Shown piece by piece: positions 23,543 through 32,118 of a stretch of DNA of 32,170 nucleotides (position 1 is its first letter; each line of letters begins with the position of its first letter). The stretch is from an uncultured Prevotellaceae bacterium (GTDB lineage Bacteria > Bacteroidota > Bacteroidia > Bacteroidales > Bacteroidaceae), in assembly GCA_945833925.1 (NCBI GenBank), contig CAMAFX010000024.1:1-32170 (forward strand). The letters are read 5' to 3'. The notes under the pieces were generated by a model that was not told the DNA's origin, searched no databases, and saw only the letters and a program-made list of their open reading frames with translations. A program made the position numbers and the translations under genes.

Positions 23543-26062
23543 ATGAAAAACATAAAGTACACCTTATTATATATTATATTCTTGTTCGGCACAAATAGCG
23601 CAGTTGCGCAGTTTCGCGATTGGGCACCGACTCCACCGATGGGGTGGAACTCGTGGGATTGCTACTATTCCTCGGTCAACGAAGAACTGACTATGCAGAA
23701 TGCCCGGTATATGGTGGATAAGGATCTCGTAAAATATGGATGGGAATATGTTGTGGTAGACATACGATGGTATGCCAATCATCCATCGAAGGGAGGAGGC
23801 TACTACAACCAGGACAACAACGGACTGAGTGCTGACTGTGTCCTGGACGAATACGGACGCTATCTTCCGTCGCCGTCGCGCTTTCCATCGTGTATGGCAG
23901 ACGGCAAGAATGTCGGCTTCAAGCCGATGGCTGACAAGTTGCACGCAATGGGACTCAAGTTTGGAATACACATAATGCGAGGATTGCCCAAATACATCGC
24001 AAACGCACCATCGAAATACAAACTCAAAGGCAGTGAGGGGACAGCGTGGTCGCAGGTGTACACCAACACAACACCAGCCTGCACGTGGCTCAAGGACAAT
24101 CTCACGGTACGCAACAATGCCTACGGCCAACTCTACTACAACAGCATAATGGACCTGTATGCGCAATGGGGCGTGGACTTTATCAAGGTCGACGACCTGA
24201 GCCGTCCGTTCTATTCAGACGAGATAAAGATGATACGCAAGGCGATAGACCAGTGCGGACGTCCCATCGTTCTCTCTCTCAGCCCGGGAAAGACGCACTA
24301 CGAGTATGCTCAGGACTGTCTTGACAATGCCAATATGTGGCGAATGATGGACGACCTGTGGGACAGTTGGTCGGCTGTTGACCTTGTCTTTAATGAGGCT
24401 GACGAATGGAGCAAATACTACAGAAGCGGCAATTATGCCGACTGCGATATGCTTCCGCTGGGACAGATTGCAATGACCGTGGCAGACCCAGGCTACACCA
24501 ATGCCCAGAGCGGACGGTGGACTAATCTGACACACGACGAACAGTATACAATGATGACCCTCTGGGGCATCTGTCACTCACCTCTGTTCTTTGGCGGCGA
24601 GATGACACGCAATGACGATTTCACCAACTCGCTGCTTACGAACGAGGAATATCACAAGATGCATAAATATGGCGTCAACGCTCATCAGGTAAGCAACGAC
24701 CTTGACAACGGCAGGGTGGTATGGACAAGTACCGACCCCGATACAGGCAACAAATACCTCGCTCTCTTTCAGCGCGACAACACACGATGGGTGGTTGGCA
24801 GCAAGGCGCTCTACAAGTCCGAGACCGTGGCATACACAACCGATGGCCACGCAGTGAATGTGGACATCGAATGGCCTGAGGGAAGCAAGACTTTGGTACT
24901 TGTGGTCGATGACGCCGGCGACAACTTCAACTACGACCACGGCGACTGGATAAACCCGACACTGGTTCTTCGCGACGGCACGGAGGTGCCTCTGTCTGGC
25001 AGTTACCAGACACGAGCCTACACCAACTCTTATTTCAACCGTGTATACGAGAACAAGAATGTCGACAACGGTGGCAAGATGAAGGTTATGGGGAATAGTT
25101 ATGAGCGAGGCTTTTCGACCGATGCCAATGCGGCGATATTCTTTACCATCCCCGACGCAATGGACGTTGTACGTTTCAAGGCTATGGCTGCTGCCGACGA
25201 TAGCGGAATAAACCAGACTGGAGCCACCACCACACTACGTTTTATGGTGTTCGACTGCAATCCACTAACAGACGAGCAGGACAACAGCGTGGCTCGCACG
25301 GGTCTCATCTCGCGTAGCGGACAGAAGTCGAAGGAAATAGAAGCGGACATCACCAACGCCTCTCAACTGAAGATTGTTGTCAGCAACTATGGCGACGGAT
25401 TTGCCTACGACCGTGCCGACATCATAAACCCTGTTCTTGTTGACGAAGAGGGCAACGAGACCTCGCTTGTAACATTGGAACACACCTCGTACAAGTCGGA
25501 GTGGGGTGGGTTGAACAAGAACAAGAACGTAGAAGGAGGACAACTGAAGGTTGACGGCAAGGCATACACAACCGGTCTTGGACTTAATGCGGAATGTACT
25601 CTGATATACGAAATTCCAGAGAAACATAAATTTGTAAAGTTCAGAGCGTTGTGTGGGTATGATTCAAGTTGCGATACAGATAACAGGCAGAGTACTGGCA
25701 CCACGATGGAGTTCCTTGTATATACCTCAAAGAACGATGATTTCTGCTTTGACCTGACGCAACTCGGTTACTCTATAGAAGAGAGCGTGCCGGTACACGA
25801 CATCTGGGAAGGCAGAGATCTTGGCACCGTTAAAGGCACTCTGCAAACAAAGGTTGCCAGTCATGGTGTCAAACTGTTCCGACTCGGCAACAATAAAAGC
25901 CACGAAGATGCAGTCACAACTCCCAAAGGCGACGCAAACGACAAGGACAACTTTGGTTCCGAGAGAATATACAATCTGAAAGGACAAGAGATAGTTACTC
26001 CCTCGAACAACGAGGTCTACATCCGCAATGGAAGGAAGTTTGTGCGCAAGAACAGGAAATGA
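23543..26062 (+). CDS. GH27 alpha-galactosidase with NPCBM-like modules
   Basis: A secreted 839-residue enzyme predicted to release terminal alpha-galactose (or, less likely, alpha-N-acetylgalactosamine or beta-arabinopyranose). After the signal peptide (about 1-22) comes the GH27 start TPPMGWNSWDCY. The nucleophile is Asp217 (FIKVDD) and the acid/base Asp271 (WRMMDDLWD). The C-terminal beta-sandwich appears split: it opens at about 392 (RVVWTSTDPDTGNKYLALFQRDN) and closes only at about 750-780 (VHDIWEGRDLGTVKG). Between lie NPCBM-like modules that include paired GDWINP and ADIINP motifs and paired NKNVxGG motifs. The protein ends with a linker and a tail, RIYNLKGQEI ... YIRNGRKFVRK. It is divergent from the GH127 gene, suggesting shared control. 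Confidence 0.9.
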   Translation: MKNIKYTLLYIIFLFGTNSAVAQFRDWAPTPPMGWNSWDCYYSSVNEELTMQNARYMVDKDLVKYGWEYVVVDIRWYANHPSKGGGYYNQDNNGLSADCVLDEYGRYLPSPSRFPSCMADGKNVGFKPMADKLHAMGLKFGIHIMRGLPKYIANAPSKYKLKGSEGTAWSQVYTNTTPACTWLKDNLTVRNNAYGQLYYNSIMDLYAQWGVDFIKVDDLSRPFYSDEIKMIRKAIDQCGRPIVLSLSPGKTHYEYAQDCLDNANMWRMMDDLWDSWSAVDLVFNEADEWSKYYRSGNYADCDMLPLGQIAMTVADPGYTNAQSGRWTNLTHDEQYTMMTLWGICHSPLFFGGEMTRNDDFTNSLLTNEEYHKMHKYGVNAHQVSNDLDNGRVVWTSTDPDTGNKYLALFQRDNTRWVVGSKALYKSETVAYTTDGHAVNVDIEWPEGSKTLVLVVDDAGDNFNYDHGDWINPTLVLRDGTEVPLSGSYQTRAYTNSYFNRVYENKNVDNGGKMKVMGNSYERGFSTDANAAIFFTIPDAMDVVRFKAMAAADDSGINQTGATTTLRFMVFDCNPLTDEQDNSVARTGLISRSGQKSKEIEADITNASQLKIVVSNYGDGFAYDRADIINPVLVDEEGNETSLVTLEHTSYKSEWGGLNKNKNVEGGQLKVDGKAYTTGLGLNAECTLIYEIPEKHKFVKFRALCGYDSSCDTDNRQSTGTTMEFLVYTSKNDDFCFDLTQLGYSIEESVPVHDIWEGRDLGTVKGTLQTKVASHGVKLFRLGNNKSHEDAVTTPKGDANDKDNFGSERIYNLKGQEIVTPSNNEVYIRNGRKFVRKNRK

Positions 26063-26071
26063 GAATTTCTG

Positions 26072-26497
26072 CTAAAGCTTGGCAAGTTTCATTACATAGC
26101 AGTTTGTCTCCTTCGGTTGGAATCCGAGGTTTTTATACAAAATATTAGCAGCCACTCTTGATGGGCGTGAGGTCAGTTGCAGTGAGATAGGAGCCATTTT
26201 CTTAGCTTCTACAATGATGTATTCCATCAGCTTTCTGCCAAGTCCCATGCCTTGAAATTCGGGTAGGACAACCACATCCTCGATGCTTGCCTTTCTGCCT
26301 GTCGGCGAGTAGAAGACAGAAAGCGTGGCACAACCGACTATGCGTACACCATCGCAGAGTACATAAAGATGAGCGTTGGCCAACGTGTCGGCAAGCATCT
26401 CTTCCGTAAGCGTGCAGTGCGACGACAACACACCCATCAATGTTTTTATATTCTCAAACTGTGTAGCCGTATACGATGTTAACCTCTGTATTTCCAT
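26072..26497 (-). CDS. GNAT family N-acetyltransferase
   Basis: A small cytoplasmic acetyl-CoA-dependent acetyltransferase of 141 residues. The CoA-binding motif A is present as VVVLPEFQGMGLGRKLMEYI, with the pyrophosphate loop QGMGLG at 82-87. Upstream, IVGCATLSVFYSP supplies the usual beta strands, and the C-terminal LYKNLGFQPKE is the standard end of the fold. The substrate cannot be predicted. The gene ends 9 bases from the end of the convergent GH27 gene and has a promoter-like box in front (26530-26537). Confidence 0.9.
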   Translation of the reverse strand: MEIQRLTSYTATQFENIKTLMGVLSSHCTLTEEMLADTLANAHLYVLCDGVRIVGCATLSVFYSPTGRKASIEDVVVLPEFQGMGLGRKLMEYIIVEAKKMAPISLQLTSRPSRVAANILYKNLGFQPKETNCYVMKLAKL

Positions 26498-26529
26498 GTT
26501 AATGATATTTGGGCGAAATGATTTGCATT

Positions 26530-26537
26530 CAAAGTTA
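26530..26537 (-). promoter_or_regulatory. -7 box for the GNAT gene
   Basis: The minus strand reads TAACTTTG with TTTA (one mismatch to TTTG) 19 bases upstream, about 33 bases before the start codon. Confidence 0.55.
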
Positions 26538-26653
26538 AGAATTAAAAGCCAATTATTAAAATTTTGCAGGAAGTATCCTTAATCTTTTTCTGTATTTGTC
26601 ATCCTATCAGTCACTCTTTCAACCGAAAACAATTCCACATATAATCAAAAACA

Positions 26654-26685
26654 CTTGCAGAAATGATGCAGGTTTTGTACTTTTG
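26654..26685 (+). promoter_or_regulatory. Promoter of the aldo/keto reductase gene
   Basis: CTTG (26654-26657, one mismatch to TTTG), 20 bases, TACTTTTG (26678-26685); the -7 box ends 45 bases before the ATG. Confidence 0.65.
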
Positions 26686-26730
26686 CAGAAAGGGAAATGA
26701 TTCGCGAACTATAAATCTGATACTACGATA

Positions 26731-27726
26731 ATGGAAAAATACATTGCATCTGCCACCCGATATGACGGCACAACCCAGTACAAGCGCTGTGGGGAAAGCG
26801 GAATACTTCTGCCAAAGGTGTCGCTCGGATTCTGGCACAACTTCGGAAACCTGACCCCTTACGAAAGGAGCAGGGAGATTGCGCTCTGCGCATTTGACCA
26901 CGGAATAACTCACTTTGACCTTGCCAACAACTACGGACCAGAGCCGGGCGAGGCGGAAAGCAGGCTGGGCAAGATACTGAAAGACGACCTTGCTCCATAC
27001 CGCGACGAACTGTTCATCTGCACCAAGGCCGCCTACGATATGTGGGACGGCCCCTATGGCAGTTGGGCGAGCAGGAAGCACTTGACGGCAAGCCTTGATC
27101 AGAGCCTCAGGAGACTCGGACTTGATTATGTAGACCTCTTCTACTGCCACCGCTACGATCCCAACACACCGCTCGACGAGACATTGCAGACGCTCGTTGA
27201 CATAGTGCATTCGGGCAAGGCGCTTTATGTCGGTATCAGCCGATGGCCTCTGGAGGCACTCAGGTACGGAATGCGTTATCTGAAAGAGCACGGCGTTCCG
27301 ATGCTTATATACCAAGGAAGATTCCATCTCCTGGACCGTGCTCCACATGAGGAAGGCATACTTGACGAACTGCAAAGCGAGGGCAAGGGGTTCATCAGTT
27401 TCTCTCCCTTGTCACAAGGTCTGCTTACCGACCGTTATCTGAACGGCATTCCGGAGGGTTCGCGAATGACAGAAGGAAGATTCCTTAAACAGAACGTGCT
27501 GACACAAGAACTGCTCGACAAACTGCGCGCGCTTAACAATCTGGCACAACAGCGTGGAGAGAGTCTGGCACAGATGTCGCTGGCGTGGATTCTGAACCAC
27601 AAGGTGGTGACAAGCGTGCTGGTGGGGGCAAGCAGTACGCAGCAACTGGAAACGAATCTGAAATGTATGCAGAGTGCACCGTTCAGCGACGATGAACTTG
27701 ACATTATTGAAAGGATTCTCAAATAA
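26731..27726 (+). CDS. Aldo/keto reductase (YghZ-like)
   Basis: An NADPH-dependent carbonyl reductase of 331 residues, cytoplasmic. The catalytic tetrad is present: Asp63 and Tyr68 (HFDLANNYG), Lys99 (ICTKAA) and His140 (FYCHRYD). The GPEPGEAE segment after the Tyr and the SRWP block resemble the YghZ / L-glyceraldehyde 3-phosphate reductase subgroup, which detoxifies small aldehydes such as methylglyoxal. The exact substrate is uncertain. The C-terminal SVLVGASSTQQLETNL binds the cofactor phosphate. It is followed 64 bases later by the GH125 gene on the same strand, but no functional link is obvious. Confidence 0.92.
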   Translation: MEKYIASATRYDGTTQYKRCGESGILLPKVSLGFWHNFGNLTPYERSREIALCAFDHGITHFDLANNYGPEPGEAESRLGKILKDDLAPYRDELFICTKAAYDMWDGPYGSWASRKHLTASLDQSLRRLGLDYVDLFYCHRYDPNTPLDETLQTLVDIVHSGKALYVGISRWPLEALRYGMRYLKEHGVPMLIYQGRFHLLDRAPHEEGILDELQSEGKGFISFSPLSQGLLTDRYLNGIPEGSRMTEGRFLKQNVLTQELLDKLRALNNLAQQRGESLAQMSLAWILNHKVVTSVLVGASSTQQLETNLKCMQSAPFSDDELDIIERILK

Positions 27727-27790
27727 AAAATAACGACCCTGTATTTCTCCTATATATATTAAATAAGGTATTGACATTTCTAAGTTCTTT

Positions 27791-29305
27791 ATGAAAAATA
27801 TCACAGCACTCTTGTCGCTAACGATGGCTGTATCAATGGCACCTACTGTTACCTTTGCATCAACAGACCCTGTTGTTTGTCTTGCATCAATAGCAAAGGA
27901 AAATGTTTCTGAATCGATATCGGGTGTGGACTTTCCTGCAGCAAAGCAGGATGTGCTGACCAACAACAACCGTCCCGTACCCGGGGACAGACTCTTCCAC
28001 TCGGACGCTGTGGAGAGGCAAATCGCGAGTATTGTTGGTCAACTTACCAACAAGCGACTGGCTTGGATGTTCGTAAACTGTTATCCAAACACCATCGACA
28101 CCACCGTTCACTATGAGGAGGATGTGCAGGGCAACCCCGACACGTTTGTCTATACAGGCGACATACACGCTATGTGGCTGCGCGACAGCGGGGCGCAGGT
28201 TTATCCGTACGTTCAGTTGGCAAATCAGGACAAGAAACTGAAGAAGATGCTGGCTGGAGTCATTCTGCGTCAGTTCAAGTGCATCAACTGCGACCCATAT
28301 GCCAATGCCTTCAACAAGGAGCCCAATCCAAACGGCGAATGGATGAAGGACACCGGTATGCACCCCGAACTGCACGAGCGAAAATACGAGATAGACAGCA
28401 ACTGCTATCCCATACGCTTGGCTTATGAGTACTGGAAGGTGACCGGCGACACGAGTGTCTTCGGCGAGGAATGGATTAGTTCGGTAAGGAATACGCTTCG
28501 CGTGTTTCACGAACAGCAACGCAAGGAGGGTAGGGGCACCTACAAGTTTCTGCGCAGTTCAAACCGTGCACTGGACACGATGAACAACGACGGATGGGGT
28601 GCTCCGGTAAAGCCTTGTGGCTTGATTGCCAGTGCATTCCGTCCAAGCGACGACGCCACCACATTCCTCTTCCTCATCCCCAGCAATTTTATGGCGGTAA
28701 GCAGTCTGAACAAGGCTGCAGAGATTCTGCAGACGGTAAACAAAGAAAACGAACTTGCCGAGGAATGCCGTTCGCTGGCACAGGAGGTCAAGGATGCCCT
28801 CAGCAAGTACGCCGTCTACAACCACCCAAAATACGGCAGGATATATGCCTACGAGGTTGATGGCTTCGGCAACCAGTTGCTGATGGACGATGCCAACGTG
28901 CCAAGCCTGCTCGCTATGGCTTATCTGGGAGATGTGGACATCAACGATCCGGTATACCAGAACACGCGCCGGTTCGTTTGGAGCGAAGACAATCCGTATT
29001 TCTTCCGAGGCAAGGCGGGCGAGGGTATAGGCGGACCACACATCGGTCACAACTATGCCTGGCCGATGAGCATTATGATGAAGGCGTTTACAAGTCAGGA
29101 CGACAATGAGATAAAGTGGTGCGTAGAGACTCTGATGAAGACTGATGCCGGCACGGGATTTATGCACGAGTCTTTCCACAAGGACGATGCAAACAAGTTC
29201 ACACGTGCCTGGTTTGCATGGCAGAATACCCTTTTCGGTGAATTGGTCATTAAACTGGTGAACGACGGCAAACTCGACGTGCTGAACAGTATCACCATAA
29301 ACTGA
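27791..29305 (+). CDS. GH125 exo-alpha-1,6-mannosidase
   Basis: An inverting, metal-independent mannosidase that trims alpha-1,6-linked mannose from N-glycans or yeast mannan. It has 504 residues with an export signal (about 1-24). Family blocks are clear: RPVPGDRLFHSDAVE, VYTGDIHAMWLRDS, KDTGMHPELHERKYEIDSNCYP, SSNRALDTMNNDGWGAP and GGPHIGHNYAWPMSIMMKA. By position, the catalytic acid is probably Asp202 (in EIDSNCYP) and the base Glu460 (in FMHESFH). No other mannan genes are nearby, so it may work with enzymes encoded elsewhere. It is convergent with the aldehyde dehydrogenase gene. Confidence 0.94.
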   Translation: MKNITALLSLTMAVSMAPTVTFASTDPVVCLASIAKENVSESISGVDFPAAKQDVLTNNNRPVPGDRLFHSDAVERQIASIVGQLTNKRLAWMFVNCYPNTIDTTVHYEEDVQGNPDTFVYTGDIHAMWLRDSGAQVYPYVQLANQDKKLKKMLAGVILRQFKCINCDPYANAFNKEPNPNGEWMKDTGMHPELHERKYEIDSNCYPIRLAYEYWKVTGDTSVFGEEWISSVRNTLRVFHEQQRKEGRGTYKFLRSSNRALDTMNNDGWGAPVKPCGLIASAFRPSDDATTFLFLIPSNFMAVSSLNKAAEILQTVNKENELAEECRSLAQEVKDALSKYAVYNHPKYGRIYAYEVDGFGNQLLMDDANVPSLLAMAYLGDVDINDPVYQNTRRFVWSEDNPYFFRGKAGEGIGGPHIGHNYAWPMSIMMKAFTSQDDNEIKWCVETLMKTDAGTGFMHESFHKDDANKFTRAWFAWQNTLFGELVIKLVNDGKLDVLNSITIN

Positions 29306-29318
29306 CATCTCGCGACTG

Positions 29319-29351
29319 TGCGCTCGGGCATCCGTGGGCTATGCGCTCGGG
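29319..29351. repeat. Short direct repeat after the GH125 gene
   Basis: TGCGCTCGGG occurs at 29319-29328 and 29342-29351, each followed by a similar ATCC segment, 23 bases apart, in the 144-base convergent gap. It is probably a local duplication and has no terminator features. Confidence 0.5.
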
Positions 29352-29449
29352 AATCCCAAGAACTGTACGCCACACTATTCTGCCTTGTCTAAAAAACTGA
29401 AATATCGTGAGATAACGCGTTTCTTGCTTTTATGACCGTCACTTTTGAC

Positions 29450-30829
29450 TTATACAAGATGCCTTACCAGACCAAACAATTTGTATGGCATATAGCGGAA
29501 TGGCAGGTCGAGCGTGCGTGGCGTTATCAGCACAGAACGACGATGGCTGAATGCCTCGAACGATTCGCGTTCATGGTATCTCCCCATTCCCGAGTTGCCC
29601 ACACCGCCAAACGGCATATTGGTGTTGACAATGTGCATCACGCTGTCGTTGATGCAGGCGCCACCCGATGACGTGTGACGTATTATCTCCCAACCTGTCT
29701 TTTCCCTTCCATAATAGTACAATGCCAATGGTTTGGGGCGAGAATTGACAAACGAGATGACTTTTTCCGTGAAACAGCCGTCCTTGTCCTCAAATGTAAC
29801 AATAGGAAATATCGGGCCGAAGATTTCTTCTGTCATAACAGGAGAGTCCAGATCAACCTCGTCGAGCAGGGTGGGTTCGATGTAGCGCTCGTTGGCATCT
29901 GTTGAGCCACCATAGCGTATACGACCCTGAGCCAGGTAACTGCTGACACGCTGGAACGCCTTGTCGCTGACCATACGTACGTAGTGGCAACTCTGCTTCA
30001 CATCCTCGCCGTGAAGCACAACCATCTGCTTCGCAAATGCCTTGATGAACGCTTCCTTCACTTCACTGTGTATCAGGATGTAATCGGGAGCAATGCAGGT
30101 CTGCCCGCTGTTCAGCGTCTTTGCCCATGCTATTCGCTTGGCTGCAACGTCGATGTTCGCGGTACGGTCTATGATGCACGGACTCTTGCCACCCAACTCC
30201 AGTACAACAGGAGTAAGATGCTTGGCGGCCGCCTCCATCACTGTATGCGCCACTGCCGGACTGCCCGTGTAGAAGATGAGGTCGAAAGGAAGGCTGAACA
30301 GGAGTGCATTAACGTCGCGGTTACCCTGAACCACCGTTATGTAGTCCTCAGGGAATGTATCCTTTATCATATCTGCTATAACCTGCGATACGTGGGGCAC
30401 GTATGGCGAGGGCTTCAACACAGCAGTGCATCCAGCTGAGATGGCACCAACCAGAGGCGCAAGAAGCAACTGAACAGGGTAGTTCCAGGGCGAAACGATG
30501 AGCACAGTGCCAAGTGGCTCCTTGACGACACAACTCATAGACGGCAGAACAGCCATCTTTGGCATCTTCCATTCCTTACGGCTCCATTTGGCTACCTTCT
30601 TGCGTGCCGTGCGAATCTCACCCATCACGATACTCGTTTCGGTAAGATATGCCTCCTCGTACGACTTGTGCAGGTCTGTCCACAATGCCTCGCAGATGTC
30701 TTTTTCCCACTTGACCATTGCGCTTGCAAACCTGTCAAGCATCGTCTTGCGGTAACCGACAGAAAGTGTCGCGCCAGTAGCGAAGTATGCCTTCTGATTT
30801 GTAAAGGTGGTCTTTATCTGTTCTTCCAT
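29450..30829 (-). CDS. Aldehyde dehydrogenase (ALDH3-like)
   Basis: An NAD(P)-dependent enzyme that oxidises aldehydes to acids. At 459 residues it has the short ALDH3/YwdH-like form without the longer N-terminus of other classes. Key residues are present: Asn116 (PWNYP), Lys139 (LKPS), Glu211 (VLELGGKSP) and catalytic Cys245 (SGQTCIAPDY). The terminal PFGGVGNSGMGRYHERESFEAFSHRRSVL block is characteristic. ALDH3-type enzymes favour medium and long-chain or aromatic aldehydes. It is the second gene of a pair with the SDR at 30909-31718 (79 bases apart), suggesting alcohol-to-acid oxidation in two steps. Confidence 0.94.
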   Translation of the reverse strand: MEEQIKTTFTNQKAYFATGATLSVGYRKTMLDRFASAMVKWEKDICEALWTDLHKSYEEAYLTETSIVMGEIRTARKKVAKWSRKEWKMPKMAVLPSMSCVVKEPLGTVLIVSPWNYPVQLLLAPLVGAISAGCTAVLKPSPYVPHVSQVIADMIKDTFPEDYITVVQGNRDVNALLFSLPFDLIFYTGSPAVAHTVMEAAAKHLTPVVLELGGKSPCIIDRTANIDVAAKRIAWAKTLNSGQTCIAPDYILIHSEVKEAFIKAFAKQMVVLHGEDVKQSCHYVRMVSDKAFQRVSSYLAQGRIRYGGSTDANERYIEPTLLDEVDLDSPVMTEEIFGPIFPIVTFEDKDGCFTEKVISFVNSRPKPLALYYYGREKTGWEIIRHTSSGGACINDSVMHIVNTNMPFGGVGNSGMGRYHERESFEAFSHRRSVLITPRTLDLPFRYMPYKLFGLVRHLV

Positions 30830-30862
30830 ATTCCTCTCTCTTTAATCTATTTGCCTACATTG

Positions 30863-30898
30863 TTCACGCTGATTGTCGTCAAGAATCAAAAACGTGAA
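30863..30898 (-). other. Stem-loop between the SDR and aldehyde dehydrogenase genes
   Basis: TTCACG (30863-30868) pairs with CGTGAA (30893-30898), and TGATT/AATCA pair inside. It lies in the gap of the gene pair and lacks a T-tract, so it may be a processing or attenuation site rather than a terminator. Confidence 0.4.
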
Positions 30899-30908
30899 TA
30901 GTTCAATT

Positions 30909-31718
30909 TTAGTTCTTTCTACCTCTGAAATTGTCCATTGCGTGATATATGCCGAAGACCTCGCCAAACACCCAGTCGGTCATTCGCATCGGCATAAGTC
31001 CCTGCATAAGTCTGGCAAAACGGAAGGCGAATGGTACGCCCTTGAAACGAGTGTTCTTCTCTATTGCACGTATCACGCGCTTGGCGGTCTTCTCGGGGTC
31101 GAGTATAGGGAAGAACCACGATTTCACTCCGTCAAACATACCTGTATTGATGAAGTAGGGGGCAAAGGTGGTTATCTTGACCGGACTCTTCATCTCCTTC
31201 AGTTCAATCCAAACCGAGTCCGACCAGCCCATAGTTGCCCATTTGCTGGCTGTGTAAACCGACATCTTTGGCACGGCAAGCAGTCCCGCAGCCGAGGCAA
31301 TGTTACAGATATGTCCTTTCTTTCGCTCTATCATATCTGGCAACATAACCTGCGCTACATACATTGGCGCAATGGTGTTGATGGTGATGGTGCGCTCTAT
31401 GTCAGCAGGCGTATTCTTGTCAAATGTGTTGTTGGTTGTCACAACGCCGGCATTGTTGATGAGAATGTCAACCGCTCCAAGGTCTTTGACAGTCTGCTCG
31501 TAGGCAGTCTTCACGGCATTGTAGTCAGCAACATTCACGACGTAGCCCTTCACCTTGCCCAGACTGGAATGCTCCGAGACTACGGCATCCAGATTGGTCT
31601 GATTGATATCCCAGACAGCAATAGCCTTTGCTCCCTTCTCGAGAGCCAGTCGTCCCATTATCTTTCCTATTCCGGATGCTCCTCCGGTTATTACTATAAC
31701 TGAATCCTTTATCTTCAT
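30909..31718 (-). CDS. Short-chain dehydrogenase/reductase
   Basis: A classical SDR of 269 residues with the cofactor motif TGGASGIG (11-18), NNAG (88-91) and the catalytic Ser142, Tyr155 and Lys159 (YTASK). Asp37 after the second strand (AVWDIN) favours NAD over NADP. The C-terminal region, with PVKITTFAPYFINTGMFDGV and a basic, hydrophobic end, resembles retinol/long-chain alcohol dehydrogenases (SDR16C-like). Together with the downstream aldehyde dehydrogenase it could oxidise a fatty or polyprenyl alcohol to the acid; this is inferred from gene order. Substrate and direction are not certain. Confidence 0.92.
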   Translation of the reverse strand: MKIKDSVIVITGGASGIGKIMGRLALEKGAKAIAVWDINQTNLDAVVSEHSSLGKVKGYVVNVADYNAVKTAYEQTVKDLGAVDILINNAGVVTTNNTFDKNTPADIERTITINTIAPMYVAQVMLPDMIERKKGHICNIASAAGLLAVPKMSVYTASKWATMGWSDSVWIELKEMKSPVKITTFAPYFINTGMFDGVKSWFFPILDPEKTAKRVIRAIEKNTRFKGVPFAFRFARLMQGLMPMRMTDWVFGEVFGIYHAMDNFRGRKN

Positions 31719-31744
31719 TTTTCTTATATATATAATGAATGTGT

Positions 31745-31866
31745 TGTTTGTGCAGTGTGCTTTCTCTTTTATATTTTGGAATTTATAACAAGATTCCTTG
31801 CCTGAAAGGCTTGTTGATGTTTGTGCAGTGTGCCTTCCTTTTATATCTTGGAATTTAATATAAGAT
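31745..31866. repeat. Imperfect ~50-bp direct repeat at the end of the DUF1294 gene
   Basis: Positions 31745-31794 and 31818-31866 are near-identical (for example both have TGTTTGTGCAGTGTGC and GGAATTTA). The right copy includes the last codons and stop of the DUF1294 gene, so the left copy is a duplicated, non-coding 3' end. The copies are offset by 73 bases. Confidence 0.8.
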
Positions 31867-32092
31867 ACAACAGAACAGCAGTGATCTGGAGCACAATGAT
31901 AAATGGTATTCCGAACCTGAAAACATTGTGCTGAGTCTTATGATGCCATATTTGCATACCTATCAGTGCACCGAGCGACCCACCGATGACTCCTAATCCT
32001 ATCAATGTCGATTCCAGTATTCTCCAACATTGTTTCTTTGCCTTCAACTTGTCTACTCCATATGTGACGAATGTGACAATGTTAATCAGCAC
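31841..32092 (-). CDS. DUF1294 small membrane protein, start uncertain
   Basis: A protein of at least 83 residues with DUF1294 features: YGVDKLKAKKQCWRI near the start, GGSLGALIGMQIWHHKTQH in the middle, and a final hydrophobic helix. Two or three membrane segments are likely. The family has no firmly known function. GTG at 32092 is the first conventional start, but relatives as I recall them begin several residues earlier, and the frame is open upstream through GYLV to a stop (32120-32122) at the inner edge of the 52-bp repeat. No ATG is available. The gene may have lost its original start to the repeat, or use a rare start (ATA or GTG). It is upstream of the SDR gene on the same strand. Confidence 0.75.
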   Translation of the reverse strand: MLINIVTFVTYGVDKLKAKKQCWRILESTLIGLGVIGGSLGALIGMQIWHHKTQHNVFRFGIPFIIVLQITAVLLYLILNSKI

Positions 32093-32118
32093 AAGGTATC
32101 CGAGTATTATTCTTACTA

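Noticed and set aside
18963..26062. A complete polysaccharide utilization locus
   Set aside because: No SusC, SusD, surface-binding lipoprotein or hybrid two-component regulator is present.
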